Of a DNA stretch of 61,725 nt, positions 42,129-51,192 are shown piece by piece. The notes under the pieces are model-generated. The model was not told where the DNA came from and did no database searches. It worked only from the letters and a program-made list of their open reading frames with translations. A program made the position numbers and the translations under genes. The stretch comes from Blautia sp. (GTDB lineage Bacteria; Bacillota; Clostridia; Lachnospirales; Lachnospiraceae). The stretch's first letter is position 1. Each line of letters begins with the position of its first letter. The DNA is taken from positions 1 to 61,725 of the forward strand of contig JAFWGA010000033.1 of NCBI GenBank assembly GCA_017515325.1. The letters run 5' to 3'.

Positions 42129-43019
42129 TTATTTTAACAGACCATAATTCACCAGGGAATTGCGAAGGCGCTCAAGATTTTTGGGCTCCATACTGCAAAG
42201 CGGCATACGAAGCGGTCCAACCTCCCAGCCCATCAGATTCAGGGCTTCCTTGACCGGGATCGGATTGACCTCACAGAATAAGGATTCAATCATATCGATG
42301 GCTTCCAGCTGAATCCTGGCGGCTGTCTTTACGTCCCCCTCAAGGAACTTCGCCACCATGTCATGGGTCCGGCGGGGAGCAACATTGGACAGGACAGAGA
42401 TCACGCCCAGGCCTCCCAGAGAAAGAATCGGGACGACCTGATCATCATTTCCGGAGTAGAGCTCCAGCTCATCCCCGCAAAGGGACATTGTCTTTGCAAT
42501 CTGGGAGAGACTGCCGCTGGCTGCCTTCAGGCCTACGATGTTCGGCACATTCTTTACCAAAGCAGCTACTGTTTCCGGAAGAATGTTCGTCCCCGTCCGG
42601 CTTGGCACATTGTAGAGAATGACCGGGGTCTTGGGAATCGCGTTGGCAATCTGTGTATAATGCCCGATCAATCCTTTCTGGGTTGCTTTATTGTAATATG
42701 GGCTGACCAGAAGAACCGCATCTGCTCCGTAGGAGGCTGCCTCCTCGGACATCATGATTGCCGTATCTGTAGCATTGGAGCCTGTACCCGCAATGACCGG
42801 CAGTCTGCCCTTAACCTGGTCAATCGCAAATTTTATGGTCTTCAGGTGCTCTCCATGGGTCAATGTGGATGACTCACCTGTGGTTCCGCAGATAATGATC
42901 GCATCGGTACCGTTTGCGATCTGAAATTCAAGAAGCTCATCCAGCTTATCGTAATTAACAGAATAGTCTTCCTTCATCGGTGTGACAATGGCAACACCAG
43001 CGCCCTTGAAAATAGCCAT
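42129..43019 (-). CDS. dapA: 4-Hydroxy-tetrahydrodipicolinate synthase
   Basis: The start at ATG 43019 has AGGAGGTTTGTTC ahead. The 296-residue product condenses pyruvate with aspartate semialdehyde. TIM-barrel landmarks: GAGVAIVTPM, IICGTTGESSTL, VSPYYNKATQKGL, ILYNVPSRTGTN with the catalytic tyrosine, and the Schiff-base lysine in VGLKAASGS. It lies 100 bases after the CobO-like gene. With dapB and lysA at 19145 the window carries three lysine/peptidoglycan precursor genes. Confidence 0.95.
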   Translation of the reverse strand: MAIFKGAGVAIVTPMKEDYSVNYDKLDELLEFQIANGTDAIIICGTTGESSTLTHGEHLKTIKFAIDQVKGRLPVIAGTGSNATDTAIMMSEEAASYGADAVLLVSPYYNKATQKGLIGHYTQIANAIPKTPVILYNVPSRTGTNILPETVAALVKNVPNIVGLKAASGSLSQIAKTMSLCGDELELYSGNDDQVVPILSLGGLGVISVLSNVAPRRTHDMVAKFLEGDVKTAARIQLEAIDMIESLFCEVNPIPVKEALNLMGWEVGPLRMPLCSMEPKNLERLRNSLVNYGLLK

Positions 43020-43118
43020 GAACAAACCTCCTCTTTATAAGGCAAAAGCTTTGCAGCAATCGGGCAGATGACGGAATCCTTTCCGCCTCCTGTCTGCCCC
43101 GCGAAATATACGAACGAA

Positions 43119-43619
43119 TCAAGCCTCCGTCAGTACCTCGGTTGTCACCCTGGTCACCTGATCTACCAGTTCCGTCATCCAACCCGGCATGTTCGTGCCT
43201 GTCATAATAATCTCCATGGAACCATCTCTGGCAGAAAGAACATCCATTATGGTCTCCTTGAGCGCGATTCCCATATCAATCACCCCCAGCAGCTCGTCCA
43301 GCACCAGGAAATCGCACTCTCTCGTGGCAATCACCTTGCGGGCAAAATTTAGGCCATTCTGGATATTGACGCGTTCCTCCTCCTTTTCCTGATCACTCAG
43401 CTCCTGATAGAAGGCTTCCTGCTTTTCAAAACGGAAGGTCTTGATATCAAAATCCTTAAGCTCCTCCAGGATATCTGTTTCGCCTCTCTCGCTTCCCTTC
43501 AGAAAATGGATCACAATCACGCTTTTTCCCTGGAGGGAGGCTCGTAAACATTTTCCTACTGCCATGGCAGTCTTACCACTGCCGGAACCATATATGACTT
43601 CTGTCAGATTTCTTTCCAT
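43119..43619 (-). CDS. cobO: CobO/CobA-type corrinoid adenosyltransferase-like P-loop protein
   Basis: The 166-residue product has a P-loop YGSGSGKTAMAVGKCLRA, then VIVIHFLKG and the Walker B-like stretch CDFLVLDELLGVIDMG. Those match ATP:corrinoid adenosyltransferases of the BtuR/CobO kind, and VIHFLKG and DELLGVID fit well. The P-loop is GSGSGKT where GNGKGKT is usual, so activity needs testing. It would attach the adenosyl group to a corrinoid. Placed 30 bases after typA and before dapA, so cobalamin and lysine genes share a unit, which looks accidental. Confidence 0.7.
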   Translation of the reverse strand: MERNLTEVIYGSGSGKTAMAVGKCLRASLQGKSVIVIHFLKGSERGETDILEELKDFDIKTFRFEKQEAFYQELSDQEKEEERVNIQNGLNFARKVIATRECDFLVLDELLGVIDMGIALKETIMDVLSARDGSMEIIMTGTNMPGWMTELVDQVTRVTTEVLTEA

Positions 43620-43649
43620 AGTGTTGTGTAACCTTTCTGAACCGGACGA

Positions 43650-45482
43650 TCAGCTTTTGCGGAAAGCAGCTCTCTTGCGATCCCGGGAATCCAGGATCCT
43701 CTTGCGGATGCGAAGGCTTTTCGGCGTCACCTCCAGAAGTTCATCCTGGTCAATAAATTCAATGCATTGCTCCAGGCTGAGAATCCGGGGCGGTGTCAGC
43801 TTGAGGGCTTCATCCGCATTGGAAGACCGGGTATTGGTCAGATGCTTGGTCTTGCATACATTCAGCTCGATATCCTCCGATTTGCCATTCTGCCCAATCA
43901 CCATCCCCGCATATACTTTTGCGCCGGGACCAATGAAGAGGGTTCCCCTCTCCTGTGCAACGAAGAGGCCGTAGGTGACTGCTTCACCTGGCTCAAAGGC
44001 AATCAGAGAGCCCTGTTTACGATACTGAAAATCCCCTTTATAGGGAGCATATCCGTCAAACAGGGTATTGATCACGCCGGTTCCTCTGGTATTTGTCAGA
44101 AAATCACCTCTGAATCCGATCAAGCCCCTCGACGGAATGCGGAATTCCAGGCGGACAGAACCATCAGAGCCTGTGTCCATGCTGGTAAGCTCACCCTTTC
44201 GTTCGCTGAGCATCTGAATCACTGTCCCGGAAAACTCCTCTGCCACATCCACCAGGGCTATTTCCATCGGTTCAAGCTTCGCTCCGTTTTCATCCTGACG
44301 ATACAGAACCTCCGGCTTACTTACCGCAAACTCATACCCCTCGCGGCGCATATTCTCAATCAGAACCGAAAGATGGAGCTCCCCTCTTCCGGAAACCTTG
44401 AAGCACTCGGTGCTGTCTGTATCCTCCACCCGCAGACTGACATCCGTATTCAGCTCGCGGTACAGTCTGTCTCTGAGATGGCGGGAGGTAACATATTTCC
44501 CCTCAGTCCCTGCCATGGGACTGTCATTGACAAGAAAGTTCATGGCGATGGTAGGCTCAGAGATCCGCTGAAAAGGAATGGCCTGAGGATGATCGCCGCT
44601 GGCCAGAGTATCTCCGATATGAATATCCGGTATGCCGGAAATGGCAACGATAGACCCTACCGTCGCTTCCCTGACATCAATCTTGTTCAGGCCATCAAAC
44701 TCGTAGAGCTTACTGATCTTTACCTTCTGGAATTTATCCGGATCATGGTGATTGATCAGGGCAACCTCCTGATTGACACGGATGGTTCCGTTTTCCACCT
44801 TGCCCACGCCGATCCTGCCGACATATTCATTGTAATCGATGGTGCTGATCAGCACCTGGGTATCTGCTTCAGGATCTCCTTCGGGAGCAGGAATGTATTT
44901 CAGGATGGCTTCAAACAGGGGAACCATGCTCTGGGAGCTGTCCTCCAGCTCCATGACAGCCTGCCCGGTTTTTGCCGAAGCATAGAGGAAGGGGCAGTCC
45001 AGCTGCTCGTCTGAAGCGCCAAGATCCATCAGCAGCTCGAGCACCTCGTCGACAACCTCCTGCGGACGGGCTTCCGGCCGGTCGATCTTATTGATGCAAA
45101 CGATAACGTGCAGATTCAGCTCCAAGGCCTTTTTCAGAACAAATTTGGTCTGAGGCATTGCGCCTTCGAAGGCATCCACCAGAAGGATCACGCCGTCGAC
45201 CATCTTGAGAACACGCTCCACCTCACCACCGAAATCTGCATGGCCTGGGGTATCTACAATATTGATTTTTACTCCGTTATAATGGACTGCGGTATTCTTG
45301 GAAAGAATGGTAATGCCTCTCTCCCGCTCAATATCGTTGGAGTCCATAACACGCTCCGCGACCTCCTGATTGGCGCGGAACACGCCGCTCTGCTTCAGGA
45401 GCTGATCGACCAGCGTCGTCTTGCCATGATCTACATGGGCGATAATAGCTACGTTGCGAATATCCTCTCGCTTCGTTCTCAT
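43650..45482 (-). CDS. typA: Ribosome-associated GTPase TypA/BipA
   Basis: The 610-residue product is a translational GTPase: G1 [14 protein letters not shown]2/G3 [13 protein letters not shown] and [15 protein letters not shown] (tag [11 protein letters not shown]), G4 [10 protein letters not shown], then domains II and V and the BipA-specific C-terminal domain ([20 protein letters not shown], tag [11 protein letters not shown]). It helps ribosome assembly and stress adaptation. The upstream gap holds a likely promoter (45796-45823). Confidence 0.95.
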   Translation of the reverse strand: MRTKREDIRNVAIIAHVDHGKTTLVDQLLKQSGVFRANQEVAERVMDSNDIERERGITILSKNTAVHYNGVKINIVDTPGHADFGGEVERVLKMVDGVILLVDAFEGAMPQTKFVLKKALELNLHVIVCINKIDRPEARPQEVVDEVLELLMDLGASDEQLDCPFLYASAKTGQAVMELEDSSQSMVPLFEAILKYIPAPEGDPEADTQVLISTIDYNEYVGRIGVGKVENGTIRVNQEVALINHHDPDKFQKVKISKLYEFDGLNKIDVREATVGSIVAISGIPDIHIGDTLASGDHPQAIPFQRISEPTIAMNFLVNDSPMAGTEGKYVTSRHLRDRLYRELNTDVSLRVEDTDSTECFKVSGRGELHLSVLIENMRREGYEFAVSKPEVLYRQDENGAKLEPMEIALVDVAEEFSGTVIQMLSERKGELTSMDTGSDGSVRLEFRIPSRGLIGFRGDFLTNTRGTGVINTLFDGYAPYKGDFQYRKQGSLIAFEPGEAVTYGLFVAQERGTLFIGPGAKVYAGMVIGQNGKSEDIELNVCKTKHLTNTRSSNADEALKLTPPRILSLEQCIEFIDQDELLEVTPKSLRIRKRILDSRDRKRAAFRKS

Positions 45483-45895
45483 AAACCTTTCATATCCTTT
45501 CCTGAAGGGCCGGGATTCCTTTCGCGGCCTCTGATCATTTCTGCAGACCGGCAGACCTGACGTTGTCCATTGATACGGACATCCAAATAGTAGGGTTCAG
45601 TCAATGCCTTGAGACAGGCATCAAGCGGTATGTGACAAAAGACGGACTGTCATGGGCAAAGGCGCTTCCAACCGTAGGATATGCGCCAGCCTGCTCCGTA
45701 TGGATAAAGTGATCCGTGACTGACCGGTTACGTCCGTTTTACCTGCAGAAGCAAAATACAGGAAAATGAGACAGTCTGCGGCATTTTGAAATAGTAGTTT
45801 AACATAAAACGGAAAGAATACAAGATACAAATATCATAAACTTTTATGCCGGTTTCTTTTTCCCGGCTGTGATTTGTGCCCGGAAATCCAGACTT
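45483..45895. other. 413-bp gap with the typA promoter and no gene
   Basis: On the minus strand, TTGTAT (45823-45818), a 16-bp spacer and TAAACT (45801-45796) make a plausible typA promoter with a long leader of about 300 bases. A weak hairpin (CTTGA...TCAAG near 45610) is seen in the leader. No ORF with a ribosome binding site and no type A/B repeat were found. Confidence 0.55.
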
Positions 45896-47083
45896 TTATC
45901 CTCTGTATTCCTCAGCCAGCTTTGCAAACTGGGGAAGGGAATGGATAATGGTATCGTAGGATACGCAGTAAGCCAGGCGGACATAGCCGGGACAGGCAAA
46001 GGACGAGCCGGGAACCATCAGGATATTGTATTTCTTACCTGCTTCACAAAAAGCCTTCTCGTCCGGAACAGGTGATTTCACGAAGAGATAGAAGGCTCCC
46101 TGCGGTTTTACGCATTCGAATCCCAGCTCTGTCAGACCATTGTAGAGAGCCTGGCGGTTTTTGTCGTAGGCTTCCACGTCACAGGCTGCGTCTACACACC
46201 TGGCGATCACTCTCTGAATCAGAGAAGGGGCGTTGACGGCACCGCTGATCCGATTGGCGATGGTCGCCGCCTCGATCATCTCTTTACTGCCATCCGCCTC
46301 ATCGGGAATCACCACATAGCCAATCCGTTCTCCGGGAAGAGAGAGGGATTTGCTGTAAGAATAGCCTACCACGGTATTGGGGTAATATTTCGTCAGGTAG
46401 GGAACCTCGGCCCCGTCATAGGCCAACTCACGGTAGGGCTCGTCGGAAATCAGATAGATCACGGAGCCGTATTCCTTCTGTTTTTTCTGCAGAATGGCTG
46501 CTATCTCTTTTATCGTTTCTTCCGAATAGATCACACCTGTAGGGTTGTGGGGAGTGTTGACTATGACAGCCCGGGTTTTGGGACTGATCTTTTCCTCAAA
46601 TTCCCTCAGATTGGGCTGGAAGGTCTCTGTATTGGGAGTGATCTCTACCAGAATGCCATCGTAGTTGCGTACATAGGAACCGTATTCCAGGAAATAGGGA
46701 GCAAATACAATGACCTCCTCACCGGGATTTACGATCGTTTTCAGAATGATATTGAGGCCGCTGGCGGCGCCGACGGTCATGATAAGATTTTTGGCGGAAA
46801 AGGCTGTTCCGAAGCGACGATTCAGAGAGCTGGCGATAGCTGCCCTTACATCTTCAAAGCCGGCATTGCTCATATAGCCATGGACAACAAGGGGATCTTC
46901 ATGATTCACAATGTCAAGGATTGCCTCTTTAACGCATTCCGGTGCCGGGACGGAAGGATTGCCCAGGCTGAAATCAAAGACGTTTTCCGCTCCGTGGATG
47001 GCTTTCAGCCGGTTGCCTTCTTCAAACATCATGCGGATGGCGGAATTGTTCCTGACATATGGTTTCATTTTTTCTGAGATCAT
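45896..47083 (-). CDS. Pyridoxal-phosphate aminotransferase, class I/II (aspartate-type)
   Basis: The 395-residue product is a fold-I aminotransferase: FDFSLGNPSVPAPECV, the GAASGLNIILKT cofactor loop, VNTPHNPTGVIYS, LISDEPYRELAYDG, the PLP lysine in SYSKSLSLPGERIGY and the substrate arginine near YVRLAYCVSYD. It probably transfers amino groups between amino acids and 2-oxoacids; the exact substrate is open. Single gene behind a promoter at 47161-47189. No other amino-acid gene is adjacent. Confidence 0.9.
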   Translation of the reverse strand: MISEKMKPYVRNNSAIRMMFEEGNRLKAIHGAENVFDFSLGNPSVPAPECVKEAILDIVNHEDPLVVHGYMSNAGFEDVRAAIASSLNRRFGTAFSAKNLIMTVGAASGLNIILKTIVNPGEEVIVFAPYFLEYGSYVRNYDGILVEITPNTETFQPNLREFEEKISPKTRAVIVNTPHNPTGVIYSEETIKEIAAILQKKQKEYGSVIYLISDEPYRELAYDGAEVPYLTKYYPNTVVGYSYSKSLSLPGERIGYVVIPDEADGSKEMIEAATIANRISGAVNAPSLIQRVIARCVDAACDVEAYDKNRQALYNGLTELGFECVKPQGAFYLFVKSPVPDEKAFCEAGKKYNILMVPGSSFACPGYVRLAYCVSYDTIIHSLPQFAKLAEEYRG

Positions 47084-47160
47084 GGCTATCTTTTCCTCCT
47101 GGTTTTACTCTGCTTCTTTTTCTATCTCTTATGTCTGTTGATCAGCGCTTTATCCGGGCT

Positions 47161-47189
47161 ATCATATCATATTCACTGACGATAAGCAA
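47161..47189 (-). promoter_or_regulatory. Promoter for the aminotransferase gene
   Basis: On the minus strand, TTGCTT (47189-47184), 17-bp spacer, TATGAT (47166-47161). Confidence 0.65.
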
Positions 47190-47216
47190 GAGATTGTATT
47201 TACGGGAACGCCCGTC

Positions 47217-47245
47217 TTGACAAGGGTCTCTTCCCATAATATCAT
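47217..47245 (+). promoter_or_regulatory. Promoter for the cupin-like gene
   Basis: TTGACA, 17-bp spacer, TATCAT; the gene starts 57 bases downstream. It is divergent from the aminotransferase promoter. Confidence 0.7.
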
Positions 47246-47301
47246 GATCCCGACAGTGTTTTTCCTTTTGTTCGTTCCCTGATCAGGATGGAGGTATGGA
47301 T

Positions 47302-47847
47302 ATGGATAAGAAAGAATTGGTTCTTCCGGTACAGGAGATGACACCGGAGCTGATGCAGATGATGGAAGACGAGGGATTGATCGTAAGACTCTCGCCTCGG
47401 CATCATGAGATCTCCGATGCTCCCTTTGGCGAGACCAGCTGGATGACGCTTTATGATGGGGTGGATGGGTATGGTCCTCACAAGATTATTGCGATTACGG
47501 TTAACCGGCTTGGCTTTCCTGGCTTCGGAACCCATCCGGATCAGGAAGAGTTTTTGCTGATCGGAACCAATGCTTCTGTCCCTATGTATATCCTTGTCGC
47601 CCGGATGCAGAGGGAGGAGTTTGAAAAGAAACGGGATGCCGGAGCGCTTACGGCTGATGATTTTTATTTTCTGAAGGCGAAATTCAATGACCCCGAGGTC
47701 AGCTTTTTTGTGATGAATAAGGGAGTTCCCCACGGGGAGGGAATCCTGGAAACAGGCGACCTGCTGCCCTCCTTCTATGTGACGGAAAGCCGGGATCTGC
47801 CGCTGGATCTGTGCGAGATCGGCTATGAAATAGAGGCCGCCAGGTGA
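47302..47847 (+). CDS. Cupin-like protein of unknown function, stop codon inside a repeat
   Basis: I start at the second ATG (47302), which is 7 bases after GGAGG. The 181-residue soluble product contains GFGTHPDQEEFLLIGTNA and VPHGEGILETGDLLPSFYV, beta-strand-rich phrases suggestive of a single cupin-like barrel; the His-Glu-His metal set is incomplete, so this is uncertain. The last codons read into the type A repeat, where AGGTGACATC supplies Arg and the TGA stop. The original C-terminus may therefore have been different. Confidence 0.7.
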   Translation: MDKKELVLPVQEMTPELMQMMEDEGLIVRLSPRHHEISDAPFGETSWMTLYDGVDGYGPHKIIAITVNRLGFPGFGTHPDQEEFLLIGTNASVPMYILVARMQREEFEKKRDAGALTADDFYFLKAKFNDPEVSFFVMNKGVPHGEGILETGDLLPSFYVTESRDLPLDLCEIGYEIEAAR

Positions 47848-47908
47848 CATCTTCTTTTCGGCTCCCCTGCCAATAGGGTAGAGAGAGGCGCAGCCGACTC
47901 TCTACCCC
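47838..47908. repeat. Type A repeat (right half) plus conserved hairpin (copy 2)
   Basis: CCAGGTGACATCTTCTTTTCGG then CTCCCCTGCC (core CCAGGTGACATCTTC) is a type A right half; 47876-47908 is GGGTAGAGAG ... CTCTCTACCC around GCGCAGCC, the same hairpin as at 16701. Here the order of the two modules is reversed relative to 16701-16790, so they can combine independently. Confidence 0.75.
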
Positions 47909-47927
47909 CTCGCTTTACAGCTGCAAG

Positions 47928-49661
47928 CTATACATCCTGCTCAAATACCCCCGCATACCTGGCGTATATCCCGCCCTGCCGGATCAGCTCTTCATGGCTT
48001 CCTCTTTCCGCGATACCCTGCTGGTCTATGACAAGGATTTCCTGGGCATTGCGGATGGTGGACAGGCGATGGGCGATGGTAATGGTGGTACGACCCTTTG
48101 AGAGGAGATCCAGGCTTTTCTGGATATGGGCTTCGCTTTCGTTGTCCAGGGCGGAGGTTGCTTCGTCGAGAATGAGGATGGGCGGGTTTTTCAGGAAAAT
48201 CCGGGCTATGGAAATCCTCTGCTTCTGGCCTCCGGACAGGCGCGTGCCCCGCTCTCCTACATAGGTGTCGTAGCCATCCGGCAGGGTTTCGATGAATTCG
48301 TGAATATCCGCCTTTTTTGCGGCTTCAACGATCTCCTCAAAGGATGCGTCCGGTTTTCCGTAGGCAATGTTTTCCCGGACGGTCCCGCCGAAAAGATAGA
48401 CATCCTGCTGGACGATACCGATATTGCCGCGCAGACTGGACAAGAGGATATTTCTGATGTCCTGTCCGCCTATGGTGATACGTCCGCCGGAGGTATCGTA
48501 AAAGCGCGGAATCAGGGAACAGATCGTGGTTTTTCCCCCGCCCGAGGGACCTACCAGGGCGACAGAGGAACCGGCCGGAACGGTAAAGGTCATATGATCG
48601 AGAACCGTGCTGCTGGTTTCATAGTGAAAGCTGACATCGTCAAATACGATGTCCCCCTTCGGATTGACGAATTCCCTTGCCCCCGGCAGATCCACGATCT
48701 CCAGAGGTGTTTCCACCACCTCCAGAAAACGCTGAAAGCCTGACAGGCCCTTTTGGAGCATCTCCGTCAGTTCCACCAGGATCTGAATCGGGCTGACGAA
48801 AAGTCCGATATAAAGGACATACATGGAGATATCCTCCACCGTCATCTCCTTCTTTGCCACAAAATAGCCACCGGCGATCAAGGTGGTAAGATACATCATT
48901 CCCTGGAAAAAAGTATTGATGCTCTGGAAGGTTCCCATAGCCTGATAATTGACCTTTTTGGAAGCCAGAAAGGCTTCATTGCCACGATGGAATTTCTCAT
49001 CCTCGATCTGCTCATTGGAGAAAGCCTGGACGATCCGGATTCCGGAAAGAGAATCCTGCAGCGTCGCATTGATGTCCCCTATCCGTCGCCGGTTTTCCCG
49101 GAAGGTCTCTCTCATCCGCTTATTCTGGGCAAAGGAGACTACAGCCATGAGAATCACAAGACAGAAAAGCATCAGGGCCAGCTTCTTCTGGATCATGAAG
49201 AGGAAGACAAAGGAACCGGCTATTTTTACGACGGAGATAAAAAAATTCTCCGGCCCATGGTGTGCCATCTCCGAGATATCAAAAAGATCCGAAACCAGTT
49301 TGCTCATCATCTGGCCGGTATTGTTCCTGTCATAATAGGAGAAGGAGAGCTGTTCATAATGTTCAAAAAGCTCGCGCCTCATATCCCTCTCCATCTTTGC
49401 CCCCATGATATGGCCCTGGCAGGATACATAGTATTTGCACAAGGCCTGAAGGAGATAGCCCAGCAAAAGAACCGCCCCCAGGAGCGGGAGGCTGGACAGG
49501 ATAACGTCCGCATCTCTTGTAAATAAAGTCCGCGCTGTACCTCGCAGGATCTGAGGATAAGCCAGATCCACCAGACTGATGATCGCCGCGCACAGCAGAT
49601 CGATATAGAAGGTCCGGCGATAAGGATAATAATAATGAATAAATTTTCGGATGACATGCAT
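47928..49661 (-). CDS. ABC exporter half-transporter (permease plus ATPase)
   Basis: The start at ATG 49661 follows GGAGGCGATATTTT. The 577-residue product has six membrane segments (residues 1-300) and an ATPase domain (about 335-577) with GPSGGGKTT, the signature LSGGQKQRISIA and ILILDEATSALD. This is the MsbA/LmrA-like type that works as a dimer; the product must form a homodimer because no partner gene is next to it. The substrate (lipid, drug or peptide) is not predictable. Confidence 0.9.
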   Translation of the reverse strand: MHVIRKFIHYYYPYRRTFYIDLLCAAIISLVDLAYPQILRGTARTLFTRDADVILSSLPLLGAVLLLGYLLQALCKYYVSCQGHIMGAKMERDMRRELFEHYEQLSFSYYDRNNTGQMMSKLVSDLFDISEMAHHGPENFFISVVKIAGSFVFLFMIQKKLALMLFCLVILMAVVSFAQNKRMRETFRENRRRIGDINATLQDSLSGIRIVQAFSNEQIEDEKFHRGNEAFLASKKVNYQAMGTFQSINTFFQGMMYLTTLIAGGYFVAKKEMTVEDISMYVLYIGLFVSPIQILVELTEMLQKGLSGFQRFLEVVETPLEIVDLPGAREFVNPKGDIVFDDVSFHYETSSTVLDHMTFTVPAGSSVALVGPSGGGKTTICSLIPRFYDTSGGRITIGGQDIRNILLSSLRGNIGIVQQDVYLFGGTVRENIAYGKPDASFEEIVEAAKKADIHEFIETLPDGYDTYVGERGTRLSGGQKQRISIARIFLKNPPILILDEATSALDNESEAHIQKSLDLLSKGRTTITIAHRLSTIRNAQEILVIDQQGIAERGSHEELIRQGGIYARYAGVFEQDV

Positions 49662-49680
49662 AAAATATCGCCTCCGTATG

Positions 49681-51090
49681 TTATTTCCAGAAATCCAGCT
49701 CCTGTTCATCCAGGTCGATCGCCTTTGCCCGGAACACAGGATTGATTCCCTGTTTCCTTTGCCTCTCGTAATCCGTCAAAGCATCGATGGCTCTCTTGCC
49801 CAGCAGCATACAGGCCGGAAGGTTGATCAGTGTCATTCCACCCATGGTGATATCTGCCGCCGCCCAGGCTGCATTCATCGGAATAACAGCGCCAAAAAAT
49901 ACGACAGCGGCACAGCCCACATGGAAAACCCGCATAAAGGTCTTTGTCGGCTGCTTTTTGTGATTGAGATAAATCAGGGCATTATCCACATAGTAAAGAT
50001 TACCCAGCAGCGTCGTAAAAGCAAACAGGATCATGGCGATGGTAATAAAGGTCGGACCGGCCGCTCCAAATACGGTAGATATCGCATTCTGGACATAGGG
50101 TGCGCCGGAAACCGCCTCGCTTCTTTCTACTCCGCTGGACAGGCACATCAGAGCGGTGGCCGTGCAAAGCAGCAGGGTATCAATGTAAACGGAAAGGGTC
50201 TGTACCAGGCCTTGCTTGACGGGATGGGATACCTTAGCCGAAGCAGAGGCGTTGGGAGCGGAGCCGACACCGGCTTCATTGGAGTATAGTCCTCGCTTGA
50301 TCCCGTAGATCAGGCACGAGCCTGCCATGCCGCCAAAGATTGCCTTAAAGTTAAAGGCGTCCTGGAAGATGGCAGCTAACATGGAGGGAATCTGGGAGAA
50401 ATGACAGAGGATCACAATCAGAGAGATCGCCACATAGGCAACGCCCATAATCGGTACAATCACACTGGTCAGCCTCACAATTCTCCTGCCTCCCCCGAGG
50501 AGACAGTATCCGGTCAGCAGTGCAAGGATACCACCGATGATCGCCGGAGTAATCATCGGACGGTAGAAGGAATAGGTTTCGAAGGTGGACTGAAGGTTGT
50601 AAGAGCACAACAGATTGAAGCCCACCGCATAGGTCGCAATCAGAAAGATACAAAAGGCGCCGGCCAGCACAGGAGCATGGAGGGCTTTTTCGATATAATA
50701 AGCCGGGCCGCCATAGCATTCCCCCTGTGCGTTCTTCTGCTTATAGATCTGTGCCAGAGTACTCTCAACAAAAGCAGAAGAAGCTCCCACGATACACATG
50801 ACCCACATCCAGAAGCAGGCTCCTGGCCCTCCCAGACATATGGCTGTGGAAACCCCGACGATATTTCCCGTCCCCACACGAGATGCCGTGGAAACCAGCA
50901 TAGCCTGCAGAGAAGATACATGTTTCTTATCCTCCGGCTGTTCCCTCAGCAAACGGATGGATTCCGGAAAAAGGCGGATCTGCACTCCCCTGGTCAGAGT
51001 CGTAAAATACAAGCCTGCAATCGACATCACGATAATCAGAATCGGGTAATACATCACACTATCGATTCTGTCAAGAATTTGTCCTATCAT
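49681..51090 (-). CDS. Sodium:alanine symporter (AGCS family)
   Basis: The start at ATG 51090 follows GGGAGGAGGAAAAGG. The 469-residue product has about 11 membrane segments and the family signature GVQIRLFPESIRLL, SRVGTGNIVGVSTAICLGGPGA (tag VGTGNIVGVSTA) and KRGLYSNEAGVGSAPNASA. It imports alanine or glycine with sodium. It lies 19 bases before the ABC exporter start on the same strand, so the two may be cotranscribed. Confidence 0.92.
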   Translation of the reverse strand: MIGQILDRIDSVMYYPILIIVMSIAGLYFTTLTRGVQIRLFPESIRLLREQPEDKKHVSSLQAMLVSTASRVGTGNIVGVSTAICLGGPGACFWMWVMCIVGASSAFVESTLAQIYKQKNAQGECYGGPAYYIEKALHAPVLAGAFCIFLIATYAVGFNLLCSYNLQSTFETYSFYRPMITPAIIGGILALLTGYCLLGGGRRIVRLTSVIVPIMGVAYVAISLIVILCHFSQIPSMLAAIFQDAFNFKAIFGGMAGSCLIYGIKRGLYSNEAGVGSAPNASASAKVSHPVKQGLVQTLSVYIDTLLLCTATALMCLSSGVERSEAVSGAPYVQNAISTVFGAAGPTFITIAMILFAFTTLLGNLYYVDNALIYLNHKKQPTKTFMRVFHVGCAAVVFFGAVIPMNAAWAAADITMGGMTLINLPACMLLGKRAIDALTDYERQRKQGINPVFRAKAIDLDEQELDFWK

Positions 51091-51192
51091 TCCCTTTTCC
51101 TCCTCCCTGAAAGCAATTATCAGATGCCCGGACTTACTGGCATTCTTCGGAACACCATACTTTGTCTCCAAAACTGTAGTATGTGTACGAAC

